DNA of 64,000 bases. Origin: Roseburia_C sp051879315 (GTDB lineage: Bacteria > Bacillota > Clostridia > Lachnospirales > Lachnospiraceae). This document shows positions 43,483-51,697 of the stretch, piece after piece. The number at the start of each line of letters is the position of its first letter. Position 1 is the stretch's first letter. The notes below the pieces were generated by a model. It saw only the letters and a list, made by a program, of their open reading frames with translations. It had not been told where the DNA came from and did no database searches. The position numbers and the translations under genes were made by a program. The stretch lies in contig JBJELW010000076.1 of NCBI GenBank assembly GCA_051879315.1, positions 74,022 to 138,021 of the forward strand, given 5' to 3'.

Positions 43483-44661
43483 ATGGCAGAACAGAAAAGA
43501 GATTACTACGAGGTCCTGGGCGTTGATAAAAACGCAGATGATGCGGCGATCAAAAAAGCATATCGTGTCCTTGCCAAGAAATATCATCCGGATATGAATC
43601 CGGGGGATCAGGAAGCAGAAAAAAAGTTTAAAGAGGCTTCCGAGGCTTATGCCGTTTTAAGCGATCCGGATAAAAGAAGACAGTATGACCAGTTTGGTCA
43701 TGCTGCATTTGACGGAAGCGGCGGCGGTGCTGGAGGATTTGACTTCTCCAACATGGATATGGGCGATATTTTTGGCAGCTTCGGAGATATCTTCGGTGAC
43801 CTCTTTGGCGGCGGCGGTAGAAGAAGCAGCAATGGCCCCATGAAAGGCGCCAATATTCGTACCAGCGTCCGCATCAGCTTTGAAGAGGCTGTGTTTGGCT
43901 GTGAGAAGGAAATCGAACTGGTATTGAAGGATGAGTGTACCACTTGTCACGGAACCGGGGCAAAGCCTGGCACCAGTCCGGAAACCTGTACCAAGTGTGG
44001 TGGAAAGGGAAAAGTGGTTTATACCCAGCAGTCCCTGTTTGGTATGGTGCAGAATGTACAGACCTGTCCCGAGTGTAACGGCAGCGGAAAGGTTGTAAAG
44101 GATAAATGTACCTCCTGCCGCGGAACCGGATACATTGCAAACAAGAAGAAGATTAAGGTAAGTATCCCTGCCGGAATTGACAATGGTCAGAGTGTCCGTA
44201 TCCGGGATAAGGGCGAGCCCGGCGTAAACGGCGGACCCAGAGGTGATCTGCTGGTGGAAGTGATTGTGTCCAGTCACCGGATTTTCCAGAGACAGGATAT
44301 GAATATTTATTCCACAGCGCCTATCACCTATGCCCAGGCGGCATTGGGCGGAGAGATCCGTATCAACACCGTGGATGGTGAGGTGCTTTACGAGGTGAAG
44401 CCGGGTACCCAGACTGATACACGGATCCGCCTGAAGGGAAAAGGTGTTCCGTCCCTGAGAAATTCTGCGGTGCGCGGAGACCAGTACGTAACTCTGGTGG
44501 TGCAGGTGCCCACAGGACTCAGTGAACATGCGAAGCAGATCCTGCGTGAGTTTGACGAGGCCACAGGCGGCTCCTTAAATTCCGCAGCTCAGGCCTCATC
44601 TGGCGGTAAAAAGAAAAAGGGATTTATGGATAAATTGAAGGAATCCTTAGACGACAAATAA
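43483..44661 (+). CDS. dnaJ: Chaperone protein DnaJ
   Basis: A 392-residue type I J protein that stimulates DnaK. The J domain has HPD in AKKYHPDMNPGD (about 33-35), then a Gly/Phe-rich region, and four zinc motifs CTTCHGTG, CTKCGGKG, CPECNGSG and CTSCRGTG. The C-terminal client-binding domains are complete. GAGGG is 8 bases before the ATG. A strong terminator follows directly, marking the end of the hrcA operon. Confidence 0.98.
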   Translation: MAEQKRDYYEVLGVDKNADDAAIKKAYRVLAKKYHPDMNPGDQEAEKKFKEASEAYAVLSDPDKRRQYDQFGHAAFDGSGGGAGGFDFSNMDMGDIFGSFGDIFGDLFGGGGRRSSNGPMKGANIRTSVRISFEEAVFGCEKEIELVLKDECTTCHGTGAKPGTSPETCTKCGGKGKVVYTQQSLFGMVQNVQTCPECNGSGKVVKDKCTSCRGTGYIANKKKIKVSIPAGIDNGQSVRIRDKGEPGVNGGPRGDLLVEVIVSSHRIFQRQDMNIYSTAPITYAQAALGGEIRINTVDGEVLYEVKPGTQTDTRIRLKGKGVPSLRNSAVRGDQYVTLVVQVPTGLSEHAKQILREFDEATGGSLNSAAQASSGGKKKKGFMDKLKESLDDK

Positions 44662-44667
44662 TGATTA

Positions 44668-44721
44668 CCCTTTTATCTGCGTTTATTTAGACAAAGAATG
44701 CGGATAAAAGGGCTTTTTTTT
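44668..44721 (+). terminator. Terminator of the hrcA-dnaJ operon
   Basis: CCCTTTTATCTGC (44668-44680) pairs with GCGGATAAAAGGG (44700-44712), with one G-T pair, followed by eight T (44714-44721). Confidence 0.94.
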
Positions 44722-44746
44722 GTATAAATCTCTGGTAAAAAATATA

Positions 44747-44775
44747 TTGCACAGTGTGACTAGATATTGTACAAT
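44747..44775 (+). promoter_or_regulatory. Promoter of the J-domain/prmA/rsmE group
   Basis: -35 TTGCAC (44747-44752), 17-base spacer, -10 TACAAT (44770-44775), 64 bases before the J-domain gene. It restarts transcription after the dnaJ terminator. Confidence 0.65.
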
Positions 44776-44839
44776 CAGAATGAGTATTTGTGTTTTTGTC
44801 GCTATATATTGTTTGGGAAAGATAGAAGGAGCGAGGCTC

Positions 44840-45373
44840 ATGAAGCAGCATAACAGCGCTGTCGTAAAACATGAAAATGCATCAGATTTTGATAAATGGC
44901 GGTTTCAACAGGCCGTAGAGCTGGAGCATTCCAGAAAGGAACTGGAGAACGAGAGAAGAAAACTCGAACAGGAGCAGAAGGAATTTGCCCGTCAGAAGCG
45001 GGAGTTTGAGTACACCAAAAACAGTGAGATGGATCATATCAAACGGGAGCAGAATCTGTTTGACATCAAGTGGAAGATTTTGGAGGACGAGCTGAAAAAG
45101 CTTGCTTCCGACAAACAGCATTTTGAAAAACAAAAAGCTTTTTACAACCGGGTGAACGATTACGAATCCAGCCATAGAAAGTCGGTTTCCAACGTTTTGA
45201 AAGGGGAGCTGTTTTTCACCGGTGTCAGCAATGAGTTGACACTGAAAAAGCGATATAAGGATCTGATCAAGATTTATCATCCGGATAACCTGGGAGGAGA
45301 TACCGGTACTATACAGGAAATTAACCGGGAATATGAAGCCCTGCGTAAAAAGCTGGATACCCGATACAGATAG
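44840..45373 (+). CDS. Coiled-coil protein with C-terminal J domain
   Basis: A 177-residue protein. Residues about 15-110 are a charged coiled coil (LEHSRKELENERRKLEQEQK and similar heptads). The C-terminus is a short J-like domain with LKKRYKDLIKIYHPDNLGG, the HPD being near 146-148, and IQEINREYEALRKKL as the last helix. There is no membrane segment, Gly/Phe region or zinc domain, so it is not DnaJ. It lies directly after dnaJ but behind its own promoter, and prmA follows in 25 bases. It is likely a specialised DnaK cochaperone; its client is unknown. GAAGGAG precedes the ATG at 44840. Confidence 0.8.
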   Translation: MKQHNSAVVKHENASDFDKWRFQQAVELEHSRKELENERRKLEQEQKEFARQKREFEYTKNSEMDHIKREQNLFDIKWKILEDELKKLASDKQHFEKQKAFYNRVNDYESSHRKSVSNVLKGELFFTGVSNELTLKKRYKDLIKIYHPDNLGGDTGTIQEINREYEALRKKLDTRYR

Positions 45374-45398
45374 CAGAGAGAAAGGCAGAATCATCGGA

Positions 45399-46352
45399 AT
45401 GAAATGGGATAAGTATACAATTGAGACCACCACGGCAGCGGAGGATTTTATCAGCATGATGCTGGCAGAGGTGGGCATCGAGGGAATCGAGATTCAGGAT
45501 AATGTGCCGCTGACCCGGGAGGAGACCGCGGGAATGTTTATTGATTTTCCGCCGGAGCTTCCTCCGGATGAGGGAAAGAGTTTTGTGACATTCTATTTAG
45601 AAGAGGGGGAGGATCACAGCGCACAGTTAAAAGAAGTCCGCGCTGGACTGGAAAACCTCCGCAGTATGGTAGATGTGGGACCGGGAACCATCACCTCCGG
45701 TCAGACAGAGGATTTGGACTGGATCAACAACTGGAAACAGTTCTTCCAGTCTTTCTACATTGATGACATTTTGATCAAACCTACATGGGAGCCACTGAAG
45801 GAGGAGGATCGGGACAAGTTTTTGATTGAGATTGATCCCGGAGTATCCTTTGGTACGGGAAAACATGAGACTACCCAGCTGTGTATTCGCCAGCTGCGCA
45901 AATACATTCATCCCGGAGACCACGTGCTGGACGTGGGGTGCGGCAGTGGTATTCTGTCCATTGCCGCATTGAAGCTGGGCGCCGGCAGTGTGGTTGGCAC
46001 AGATATTGATGAGGCATGTATGACATCCACAGCAGAGAATATGGCGGTGAATCATCTGGAGGAAGATCTGGGCACCTTTTATGTAGGGAATCTCATTGAT
46101 GATAAGGAACTTCAGGAAAAGGTGGGAACAGAGTGCTATGAGATCGTGGTGGCCAATATTCTGGCAGACGTGATCATACCCATGGCACCGGTGATTCCGG
46201 ACCGGTTAAAGCAGGGAGGAATCTTTATCACCTCCGGCATCATTGATTTTAAAGAACCGGAAGTGGCTGCTGCCATTGAGGCGGCAGGCTTCGAAATATT
46301 GGAGATTAATCATCAGGGCGAGTGGGTCAATATCACAGCCCGCAAGAAATAA
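45399..46352 (+). CDS. prmA: Ribosomal protein L11 methyltransferase
   Basis: A 317-residue SAM-dependent enzyme that methylates L11. The N-terminal recognition domain (WDKYTIETTTAAEDFISMML) is followed by DPGVSFGTGKHETTQLCI, then the SAM motif VLDVGCGSGILSIAALKLG, and VVANILADVI with the catalytic NIL motif. The ATG at 45399 gives the usual length. Its order with rsmE after dnaJ is conserved in Firmicutes. Confidence 0.96.
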   Translation: MKWDKYTIETTTAAEDFISMMLAEVGIEGIEIQDNVPLTREETAGMFIDFPPELPPDEGKSFVTFYLEEGEDHSAQLKEVRAGLENLRSMVDVGPGTITSGQTEDLDWINNWKQFFQSFYIDDILIKPTWEPLKEEDRDKFLIEIDPGVSFGTGKHETTQLCIRQLRKYIHPGDHVLDVGCGSGILSIAALKLGAGSVVGTDIDEACMTSTAENMAVNHLEEDLGTFYVGNLIDDKELQEKVGTECYEIVVANILADVIIPMAPVIPDRLKQGGIFITSGIIDFKEPEVAAAIEAAGFEILEINHQGEWVNITARKK

Positions 46353-46369
46353 ACAAGGACAAATCAGAA

Positions 46370-47110
46370 ATGCATCAGTTTTTCGTGGACAGCAGTCAGA
46401 TTGGAAAAGAATATGTCACCATCACAGGCGGAGATGTGAACCATATCCGCAATGTGCTTCGCATGCGATGCGGGGATACCATCCGGGTCAGCGGTTCTGC
46501 CGGGGAGAGTTTTTTGTGTAAGATCGCGGAGTATGGGGAGGATTTTGTGCAGGCGGACATTCTCTCGGAGGGAACAGAGACGGAACTTCCGGCCAGGATC
46601 TATCTGTTTCAGGCCCTGCCTAAGGGCGACCGGATGGAGACGGTGATCGAGAAGGCGGTGGAACTTGGCGCTTACGAGATTATTCCTGTGGCCATGAAGT
46701 ACTGCGTAGTAAAACTGGATGAAAAGAAGGCTGCTGCTAAGGTGCGTAAGTGGCAGGCCCAGGCGGAAACGGCAGCCAAACAGTCCAAGCGCAGCATCAT
46801 TCCAAAAGTGCATGATGTGGTACCTTATCAGGAGGCTCTGCGCATGGCCAATACATGCGATCTGCGGCTGGTGCCCTACGAGAATGAAGAAGGGATGGCG
46901 GGGACCCGGGAGATCCTTGATAAGGTGCAGCCGGGACAGACAATCAGTGTCATCATCGGGCCGGAAGGTGGTTTTTCCCCGGAGGAGATTACAGCGGCAC
47001 GGGAAACCATGAATGTGGTTTCGCTGGGGAAAAGAATCCTTCGCACAGACACGGCAGGGATGTGTATTCTGTCGCTGCTGATGCTGCAGCTGGAAATGAT
47101 TAAAAAGTAA
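46370..47110 (+). CDS. rsmE: 16S rRNA (uracil-1498-N3) methyltransferase
   Basis: A 246-residue SPOUT enzyme. The N-terminal PUA-like part begins HQFFVDSSQIGKEYVTITG with HIRNVLRMRCGD. The knotted SAM site is in VIIGPEGGFSPEEITAA and SLGKRILRTDTAGM. Full length. It starts 17 bases after prmA; the ATG at 46370 has AAGGAC some 10 bases upstream. Confidence 0.96.
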   Translation: MHQFFVDSSQIGKEYVTITGGDVNHIRNVLRMRCGDTIRVSGSAGESFLCKIAEYGEDFVQADILSEGTETELPARIYLFQALPKGDRMETVIEKAVELGAYEIIPVAMKYCVVKLDEKKAAAKVRKWQAQAETAAKQSKRSIIPKVHDVVPYQEALRMANTCDLRLVPYENEEGMAGTREILDKVQPGQTISVIIGPEGGFSPEEITAARETMNVVSLGKRILRTDTAGMCILSLLMLQLEMIKK

Positions 47111-47156
47111 GAAAACATTTATGGAAAGGAAACCGTTTTGTGAGGCGGGATATGAT

Positions 47157-48311
47157 ATGGAAGCATATTTAGACAATTCAGCCACCACCCGGTGCAGTGA
47201 CCGGGCCTGTGAGCTGATGATAAAACTTTTGACCGAAGATTTCGGCAATCCATCTTCCATGCATTTAAAAGGTGTGGAAGCGGAAAAATACATCAAGGAT
47301 GCAAAAAATAAAATAGCTAAGACCTTGCGGGCGACGGAGAAGGAAATTCTGTTTACTTCCGGCGGCACAGAGTCTAATAATCTTGCAATCATCGGGACTG
47401 CCATGGCAAATCGGCGAAACGGGATGCATATCATCACCACCGCTATCGAGCATGCATCGGTTGCCAATCCAATGCATTTTTTGGAGGAGCAGGGCTTTCG
47501 TGTCACCTATCTTGGTGTGGATCATAACGGAGTGATTTCGCTGGACGAATTAACGGATGCAGTGGATGAGGATACCATACTGGTTTCACTCATGCAGGTG
47601 AATAATGAGATTGGGGCTATCGAACCCATTGAGGAGGCGGCGAAGCGGATTAAGGAGAAGAATTCCTCTACACTGATTCATGTGGATGCTATCCAGTCCT
47701 ATGGCAAGCTGCGGATCTACCCGAAAAAGCTGGGGATTGACATGCTTTCGGTCAGTGGCCACAAAATCCACGGGCCAAAGGGCAGCGGATTCCTGTGGAT
47801 GCGGGATAAGATCAAGATAAAGCCTATGATCCTGGGCGGTGGACAACAGAAAGGGATGCGCTCCGGCACAGAGAATGTTCCTGCCATTGCAGGTTTGGGA
47901 GAGGCGGCTGCGGAAATCTATGAGAATTTTGAGGAAAATGTAGCGCATTTGTATGAGCTGAAGGAGCATTTTATTTCCCGGCTGCAGGAATTGTCTGATT
48001 ACACTGTGAACGGGCTGACAGGCAGAGATAGTGCACCCCACATTGTCAGTGTCAGCTTTGCAGGAGTGCGCAGCGAAGTGCTGTTACATGCCTTGGAGGA
48101 GCGGGGCATCTATGTTTCAGCCGGCTCCGCATGTTCTTCCAACAAGCCGGCGGTGAGCCGGACCTTAAGCAGTATTGGAGTGAAGCCGGAACTTTTGGAC
48201 TCCACCATACGGTTCAGCTTCAGTGTGCATACAAATGTGGAGGAGCTGGACTACACCATCGAAGCGCTAAAAGAGCTGCTTCCGGCACTGCGCCGTTTTA
48301 CCAGACGGTAG
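47157..48311 (+). CDS. Cysteine desulfurase (NifS/IscS family)
   Basis: A 384-residue PLP enzyme that takes sulfur from cysteine as a persulfide. AYLDNSATTRC starts the fold, SGGTESNNLAI is the cofactor region, the PLP lysine is in SVSGHKIHGPKGSGFLW near 200, and the catalytic Cys loop is SAGSACSSNKPAVS near 325. It is directly upstream of thiI, as nifZ is in B. subtilis, so its likely job is to load ThiI for tRNA 4-thiouridine. An in-frame ATG at 47121 has no ribosome site and would add 12 residues. Confidence 0.93.
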   Translation: MEAYLDNSATTRCSDRACELMIKLLTEDFGNPSSMHLKGVEAEKYIKDAKNKIAKTLRATEKEILFTSGGTESNNLAIIGTAMANRRNGMHIITTAIEHASVANPMHFLEEQGFRVTYLGVDHNGVISLDELTDAVDEDTILVSLMQVNNEIGAIEPIEEAAKRIKEKNSSTLIHVDAIQSYGKLRIYPKKLGIDMLSVSGHKIHGPKGSGFLWMRDKIKIKPMILGGGQQKGMRSGTENVPAIAGLGEAAAEIYENFEENVAHLYELKEHFISRLQELSDYTVNGLTGRDSAPHIVSVSFAGVRSEVLLHALEERGIYVSAGSACSSNKPAVSRTLSSIGVKPELLDSTIRFSFSVHTNVEELDYTIEALKELLPALRRFTRR

Positions 48312-48357
48312 AGCCGCAATAACCGGATTGGATAATAGATTGGAAAGGAAATTCAAA

Positions 48358-49548
48358 ATGTATCGATCATTTTTAGTTAAATACGGAGAAATCGGAGTAA
48401 AGGGAAAGAACCGTTTTATATTTGAAAATATGCTGATGGATCAGGTGAAGTTTGCCTTAAAACCGGTGGAAGGAACGTTTGATGTCCGCAAGGAGCAGGG
48501 GCGGATCTATGTGGATGTGACTTCGGAGGATTACGATTACGAAGGCTGTGTGGAGGCACTGAAGCGTGTTTTCGGTGTGGTGGCTTTCTGTCCGCTGTTA
48601 CAGGTGGAGGATGAAGGATTCGATAAACTGGCAGAGACTGTGGTGTCACACTTGAAAGAGGCATATCCGGCCGGGGATTTTACTTTCAAGGTAAATGCCA
48701 GACGTGCCAGAAAAAATTATCCCAAGGACTCCATGGAAATCAACGCGGATCTGGGAGAAAAGATTTTGGATGCGTTTCCCAATGCAACAGTGGATGTGCA
48801 CAACCCTCAGGTGATGGTGTGTATCGAGATCCGCAGCATGATCAATATTTACTGGGAGGAAATTCCGGGACCGGGCGGTATGCCGGTGGGCTCCAATGGA
48901 AAGGCCATGCTTCTTCTGTCCGGAGGAATTGACAGTCCGGTGGCGGGGTATATGATCGCAAAGCGCGGCGTGGCCATCAATGCCACTTACTTTCATGCAC
49001 CGCCTTACACCAGTGAGAGAGCAAAACAGAAAGTGATTGACCTTGCCCGGATCGTGGCCCGCTACAGCGGTCCCATTAATCTGCATGTGGTGAATTTTAC
49101 GGATATTCAGATGTATATTTATGAGCAGTGTCCCCACGAGGAACTGACCATTATCATGCGCCGTTATATGATGAAGCTGGCAGAGCATTTTGCAAAAGAG
49201 TCCGGTTGTATGGGACTGATTACCGGGGAAAGTATCGGACAGGTTGCCAGCCAGACCATGCAGTCCCTCTATGTGACCAATGAGGTGTGCACCATGCCGG
49301 TGTATCGTCCGCTGATCGGATTTGACAAGCAGGAGATTGTGGATGTTTCCGAGAAGATCGACACTTATGAGACTTCCATTTTGCCCTATGAGGACTGTTG
49401 TACCATTTATGTGGCAAAGCATCCTGTGACCAAACCTAATCTGGAATATATCAAGAAGTCAGAAACCAAACTGACAGAGAAAATCGATGAACTGATGCAG
49501 ACCGCTATCGATACAGTGGAAATTATTCGCATCGAGGCTGCGGAGTAA
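48358..49548 (+). CDS. thiI: tRNA 4-thiouridine synthetase ThiI
   Basis: A 396-residue enzyme that thiolates U8 of tRNA. It has an N-terminal ferredoxin-like/THUMP part (KVNARRARKNYPKDSMEINA) and a PP-loop domain with LLLSGGIDSPVAGYMIAKRG, then LITGESIGQVASQTMQSL. The C-terminal rhodanese domain of E. coli ThiI is absent, as in most Gram-positives, and the neighbouring desulfurase supplies sulfur. The ATG at 48358 follows AAAGGAAA; an upstream TTG at 48328 is less likely. Confidence 0.96.
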   Translation: MYRSFLVKYGEIGVKGKNRFIFENMLMDQVKFALKPVEGTFDVRKEQGRIYVDVTSEDYDYEGCVEALKRVFGVVAFCPLLQVEDEGFDKLAETVVSHLKEAYPAGDFTFKVNARRARKNYPKDSMEINADLGEKILDAFPNATVDVHNPQVMVCIEIRSMINIYWEEIPGPGGMPVGSNGKAMLLLSGGIDSPVAGYMIAKRGVAINATYFHAPPYTSERAKQKVIDLARIVARYSGPINLHVVNFTDIQMYIYEQCPHEELTIIMRRYMMKLAEHFAKESGCMGLITGESIGQVASQTMQSLYVTNEVCTMPVYRPLIGFDKQEIVDVSEKIDTYETSILPYEDCCTIYVAKHPVTKPNLEYIKKSETKLTEKIDELMQTAIDTVEIIRIEAAE

Positions 49549-49569
49549 ATCCTGCCTTTGCGGGATTTT
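49547..49569 (+). terminator. Terminator of thiI
   Basis: AAATCCTGC (49547-49555), loop CTTT, GCGGGATTT (49560-49568), with TTTT at the end. It begins in the stop codon of thiI. Confidence 0.75.
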
Positions 49570-49587
49570 CCATCTGCAGGGAGTTGA

Positions 49588-49622
49588 ACAAAAAGAAAAG
49601 GGACTGCAATTCGCAATCCCTT
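49588..49622 (-). terminator. Terminator of the HPr-like gene
   Basis: On the minus strand, GGGATTGC pairs with GCAGTCCC (49600-49607 with 49613-49620, one mismatch), followed by TTTTCTTTTT. It faces the thiI terminator. Confidence 0.75.
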
Positions 49623-49655
49623 AGCTTACGTAATACATCTTCTGTAAACATCAAA

Positions 49656-49886
49656 CTATACAAGGTACGGTTTTAATGCTTCCATAATCTCATCCAGATT
49701 TGTCTCAGCATGGATTGCTAAATCGATGGGCTTGGATAAATCTAGGCTGAAGATACCCATGATAGACTTTGCATCAATGACATATCTGCCGGAGATTAAG
49801 TCGAAATCAAACTCAAACTGTGTAATGGCATTAACGAAAGATTTTACCTTGTCGATTGAGTTTAAAGAAATTTGAACTGTTTTCAT
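49656..49886 (-). CDS. HPr/Crh-like protein lacking the phospho-histidine
   Basis: A 76-residue protein with the HPr fold pattern. The second half aligns well: DAKSIMGIFSLDLSKPIDLA matches the Ser46 region of HPr (KSIMGVMSL), so a phosphorylatable serine is kept at Ser41. In the first half, the His15 motif GLHARPA is replaced by SIDKVKSFV, so it cannot carry phosphate for the PTS. It may be a Crh-like regulatory protein acting with CcpA, or have another role. It has its own promoter and AAGGAGG ribosome site. Confidence 0.8.
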   Translation of the reverse strand: MKTVQISLNSIDKVKSFVNAITQFEFDFDLISGRYVIDAKSIMGIFSLDLSKPIDLAIHAETNLDEIMEALKPYLV

Positions 49887-49925
49887 ATAGAGACCTCCTT
49901 GTGGTTGCTATAAATCTACTTTCTT

Positions 49926-49954
49926 ATAGTAACTGCTTTAAGAGGAAAAGTCAA
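49926..49954 (-). promoter_or_regulatory. Promoter of the HPr-like gene
   Basis: On the minus strand, -35 TTGACT (49949-49954), 17-base spacer, -10 TACTAT (49926-49931), 39 bases before the start codon. Confidence 0.75.
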
Positions 49955-49977
49955 CAATAAGTGAGGAAAAAAGTGGA

Positions 49978-51288
49978 ATGAAAAAAGCGGCATTACACAA
50001 TTTGGGGTGTAAAGTAAATGCATACGAAACAGAGGCAATGCAGCAGCTTTTGGAGGAGGCAGGATATGAAATTGTTCCCTTCACAGAGTGCGCAGATGTG
50101 TATGTGATCAATACCTGCTCCGTGACGAATATAGCGGATCGCAAGTCCCGCCAGATGATTCATAAGGCTAAAAAAGAAAATCCGGACAGCATTGTGGTGG
50201 CGGCAGGCTGTTACGTGCAGACTTCGCCGGATGAGGCTGCTGCCGACGAGGCAATTGACATCATCATTGGAAATGATAAGAAGACCCAGCTGGTGCGATT
50301 GATCGAGGAATACCGGCAGAATAAAAACCGGGAACTGTTGACAGAACTGTGCGATATCAATGACCGGAACGAAGCTTACGAGGAATTGTCTTTGGACCGG
50401 ACGGCAGAGCATACCAGAGCTTTCCTGAAGGTGCAGGATGGGTGCAATCAGTTCTGCAGTTACTGTGTGATTCCCTATGCCAGAGGGCGGATACGGAGCC
50501 GTCTGGCAGACGACGTGGTGGCGGAAGTAAAACGCCTGGCAGCAAATGGCTATCAGGAGGTGGTGCTGACCGGTATTCACCTAAGTTCCTATGGCAAAGA
50601 TCATGGGGATACGCTGTTGCATTTGATTGAACAGGTGCATCAGGTGGAGGGAATCAGAAGAATCCGTCTTGGCTCACTGGAGCCGGGCATTGTTACGGAG
50701 GATTTTGTGCGGAGACTGTCTGAGCTGGAAAAGGTATGTCCCCATTTTCATCTTTCACTCCAAAGCGGATGTGATGCAACCTTAAAACGGATGAACCGGA
50801 AATATGATACAGCCCGCTATGAAGAAGGGTGCAGGCTGATTCGCAGTTATTATGAGCACCCGGCTATCACCACGGATGTGATCGTGGGCTTCCCGGGGGA
50901 GACGGAGGAGGAATTCGCCTGCACAAAGAAATTCCTGAAAAAAATTCATTTTTATGAGATGCATATTTTTAAATATTCCAAGAGAAAAGGAACTGTGGCG
51001 GCAGGAATGAAGAATCAGATTCCGGAGCAGATTAAGACAGCGCGCAGCAATGAGCTGCTGACTTTGGCGAAGAAAATGTCAGCGGAATTTCGGGAATACT
51101 ATACGGGAAAGCAGCAGGAAGTTCTGTTGGAGGAGCAGCTTATGATAGAGGGAGAAAGTTACTACACCGGATATACCAGAGAGTATGTGAAGGTGGCGGC
51201 GAGGACCGAGGAAAACATGGAAAATCAGTTTTACACCGGCGTAATCGGAAAACAGCTGACCCCGGAACTGTATGAAATACGGGGTTGA
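49978..51288 (+). CDS. mtaB: tRNA threonylcarbamoyladenosine methylthiotransferase MtaB
   Basis: A 436-residue radical SAM methylthiotransferase that makes ms2t6A37. The UPF0004 domain has NLGCKVNAYETEAMQQLL and INTCSVTNIADRKSRQ. The radical SAM cluster motif is DGCNQFCSYCVIPYARGRI, and the TRAM domain is at the C-terminus. The CNQFCSYC and GRIRSR features fit MtaB rather than MiaB or RimO. In B. subtilis its counterpart yqeV also follows rsmE. GAGG precedes the ATG by 10 bases. Confidence 0.95.
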   Translation: MKKAALHNLGCKVNAYETEAMQQLLEEAGYEIVPFTECADVYVINTCSVTNIADRKSRQMIHKAKKENPDSIVVAAGCYVQTSPDEAAADEAIDIIIGNDKKTQLVRLIEEYRQNKNRELLTELCDINDRNEAYEELSLDRTAEHTRAFLKVQDGCNQFCSYCVIPYARGRIRSRLADDVVAEVKRLAANGYQEVVLTGIHLSSYGKDHGDTLLHLIEQVHQVEGIRRIRLGSLEPGIVTEDFVRRLSELEKVCPHFHLSLQSGCDATLKRMNRKYDTARYEEGCRLIRSYYEHPAITTDVIVGFPGETEEEFACTKKFLKKIHFYEMHIFKYSKRKGTVAAGMKNQIPEQIKTARSNELLTLAKKMSAEFREYYTGKQQEVLLEEQLMIEGESYYTGYTREYVKVAARTEENMENQFYTGVIGKQLTPELYEIRG

Positions 51289-51385
51289 ATTTTATGCCCC
51301 TTTATATTAGAATAAAATAAGCGATGCTTTTTTATGATTTGACGCAGGAATCAATAGAACAAAAGAGCAGAATGAGGCGTAGAAC

Positions 51386-51649
51386 ATGCAGAACATTAAT
51401 AACACACAATATTTTAAAGTAGAAAAAGAACCGGAATTAAAGGTAAAGGATGTGCTGGAGATCGTATATAAGGCTCTGGCAGAGAAAGGCTATAATCCGG
51501 TGAATCAGATTGTTGGGTATATTATGTCCGGTGATCCCACTTATATTACCAGCTATAATAATGCACGCAGTCTGATTATGAAAGTAGAGCGGGACGAGCT
51601 GGTGGAGGAGATTTTAAGACAGTATATTCATTTCAATTCATGGAAATAA
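51386..51649 (+). CDS. IreB family (UPF0297) regulatory phosphoprotein
   Basis: An 87-residue cytosolic protein. It matches the UPF0297/IreB family over its length (YKALAEKGYNPVNQIVGYI, GDPTYITSYNNARSLI, YIHFNSWK). In Enterococcus, IreB is phosphorylated by the PASTA kinase IreK and affects cephalosporin resistance; in B. subtilis the counterpart is yrzL. It is followed by ruvX and a DUF1292 gene, the standard Firmicutes trio. Confidence 0.95.
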   Translation: MQNINNTQYFKVEKEPELKVKDVLEIVYKALAEKGYNPVNQIVGYIMSGDPTYITSYNNARSLIMKVERDELVEEILRQYIHFNSWK

Positions 51650-51650
51650 G

Positions 51651-51666
51651 GTTTCCGTGTGGAAAC
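51651..51666 (+). other. Small hairpin between the IreB-family gene and ruvX
   Basis: GTTTCC (51651-51656), loop GTGT, GGAAAC (51661-51666), starting one base after the stop codon. There is no T-run. It may shield the upstream 3' end. Confidence 0.35.
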
Positions 51667-51697
51667 AGAATAGATAGTTACAAGACAGGAGGTTACT

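Noticed and set aside
43397..43597. Small plus-strand frame overlapping the start of dnaJ
   Set aside because: No ribosome site; it runs through the hairpin and into dnaJ in another frame.
46364..47506. Minus-strand frame of 380 residues opposite rsmE and the cysteine desulfurase
   Set aside because: It lies fully over two well-supported genes, has no family signature and is a shadow of their codon pattern.
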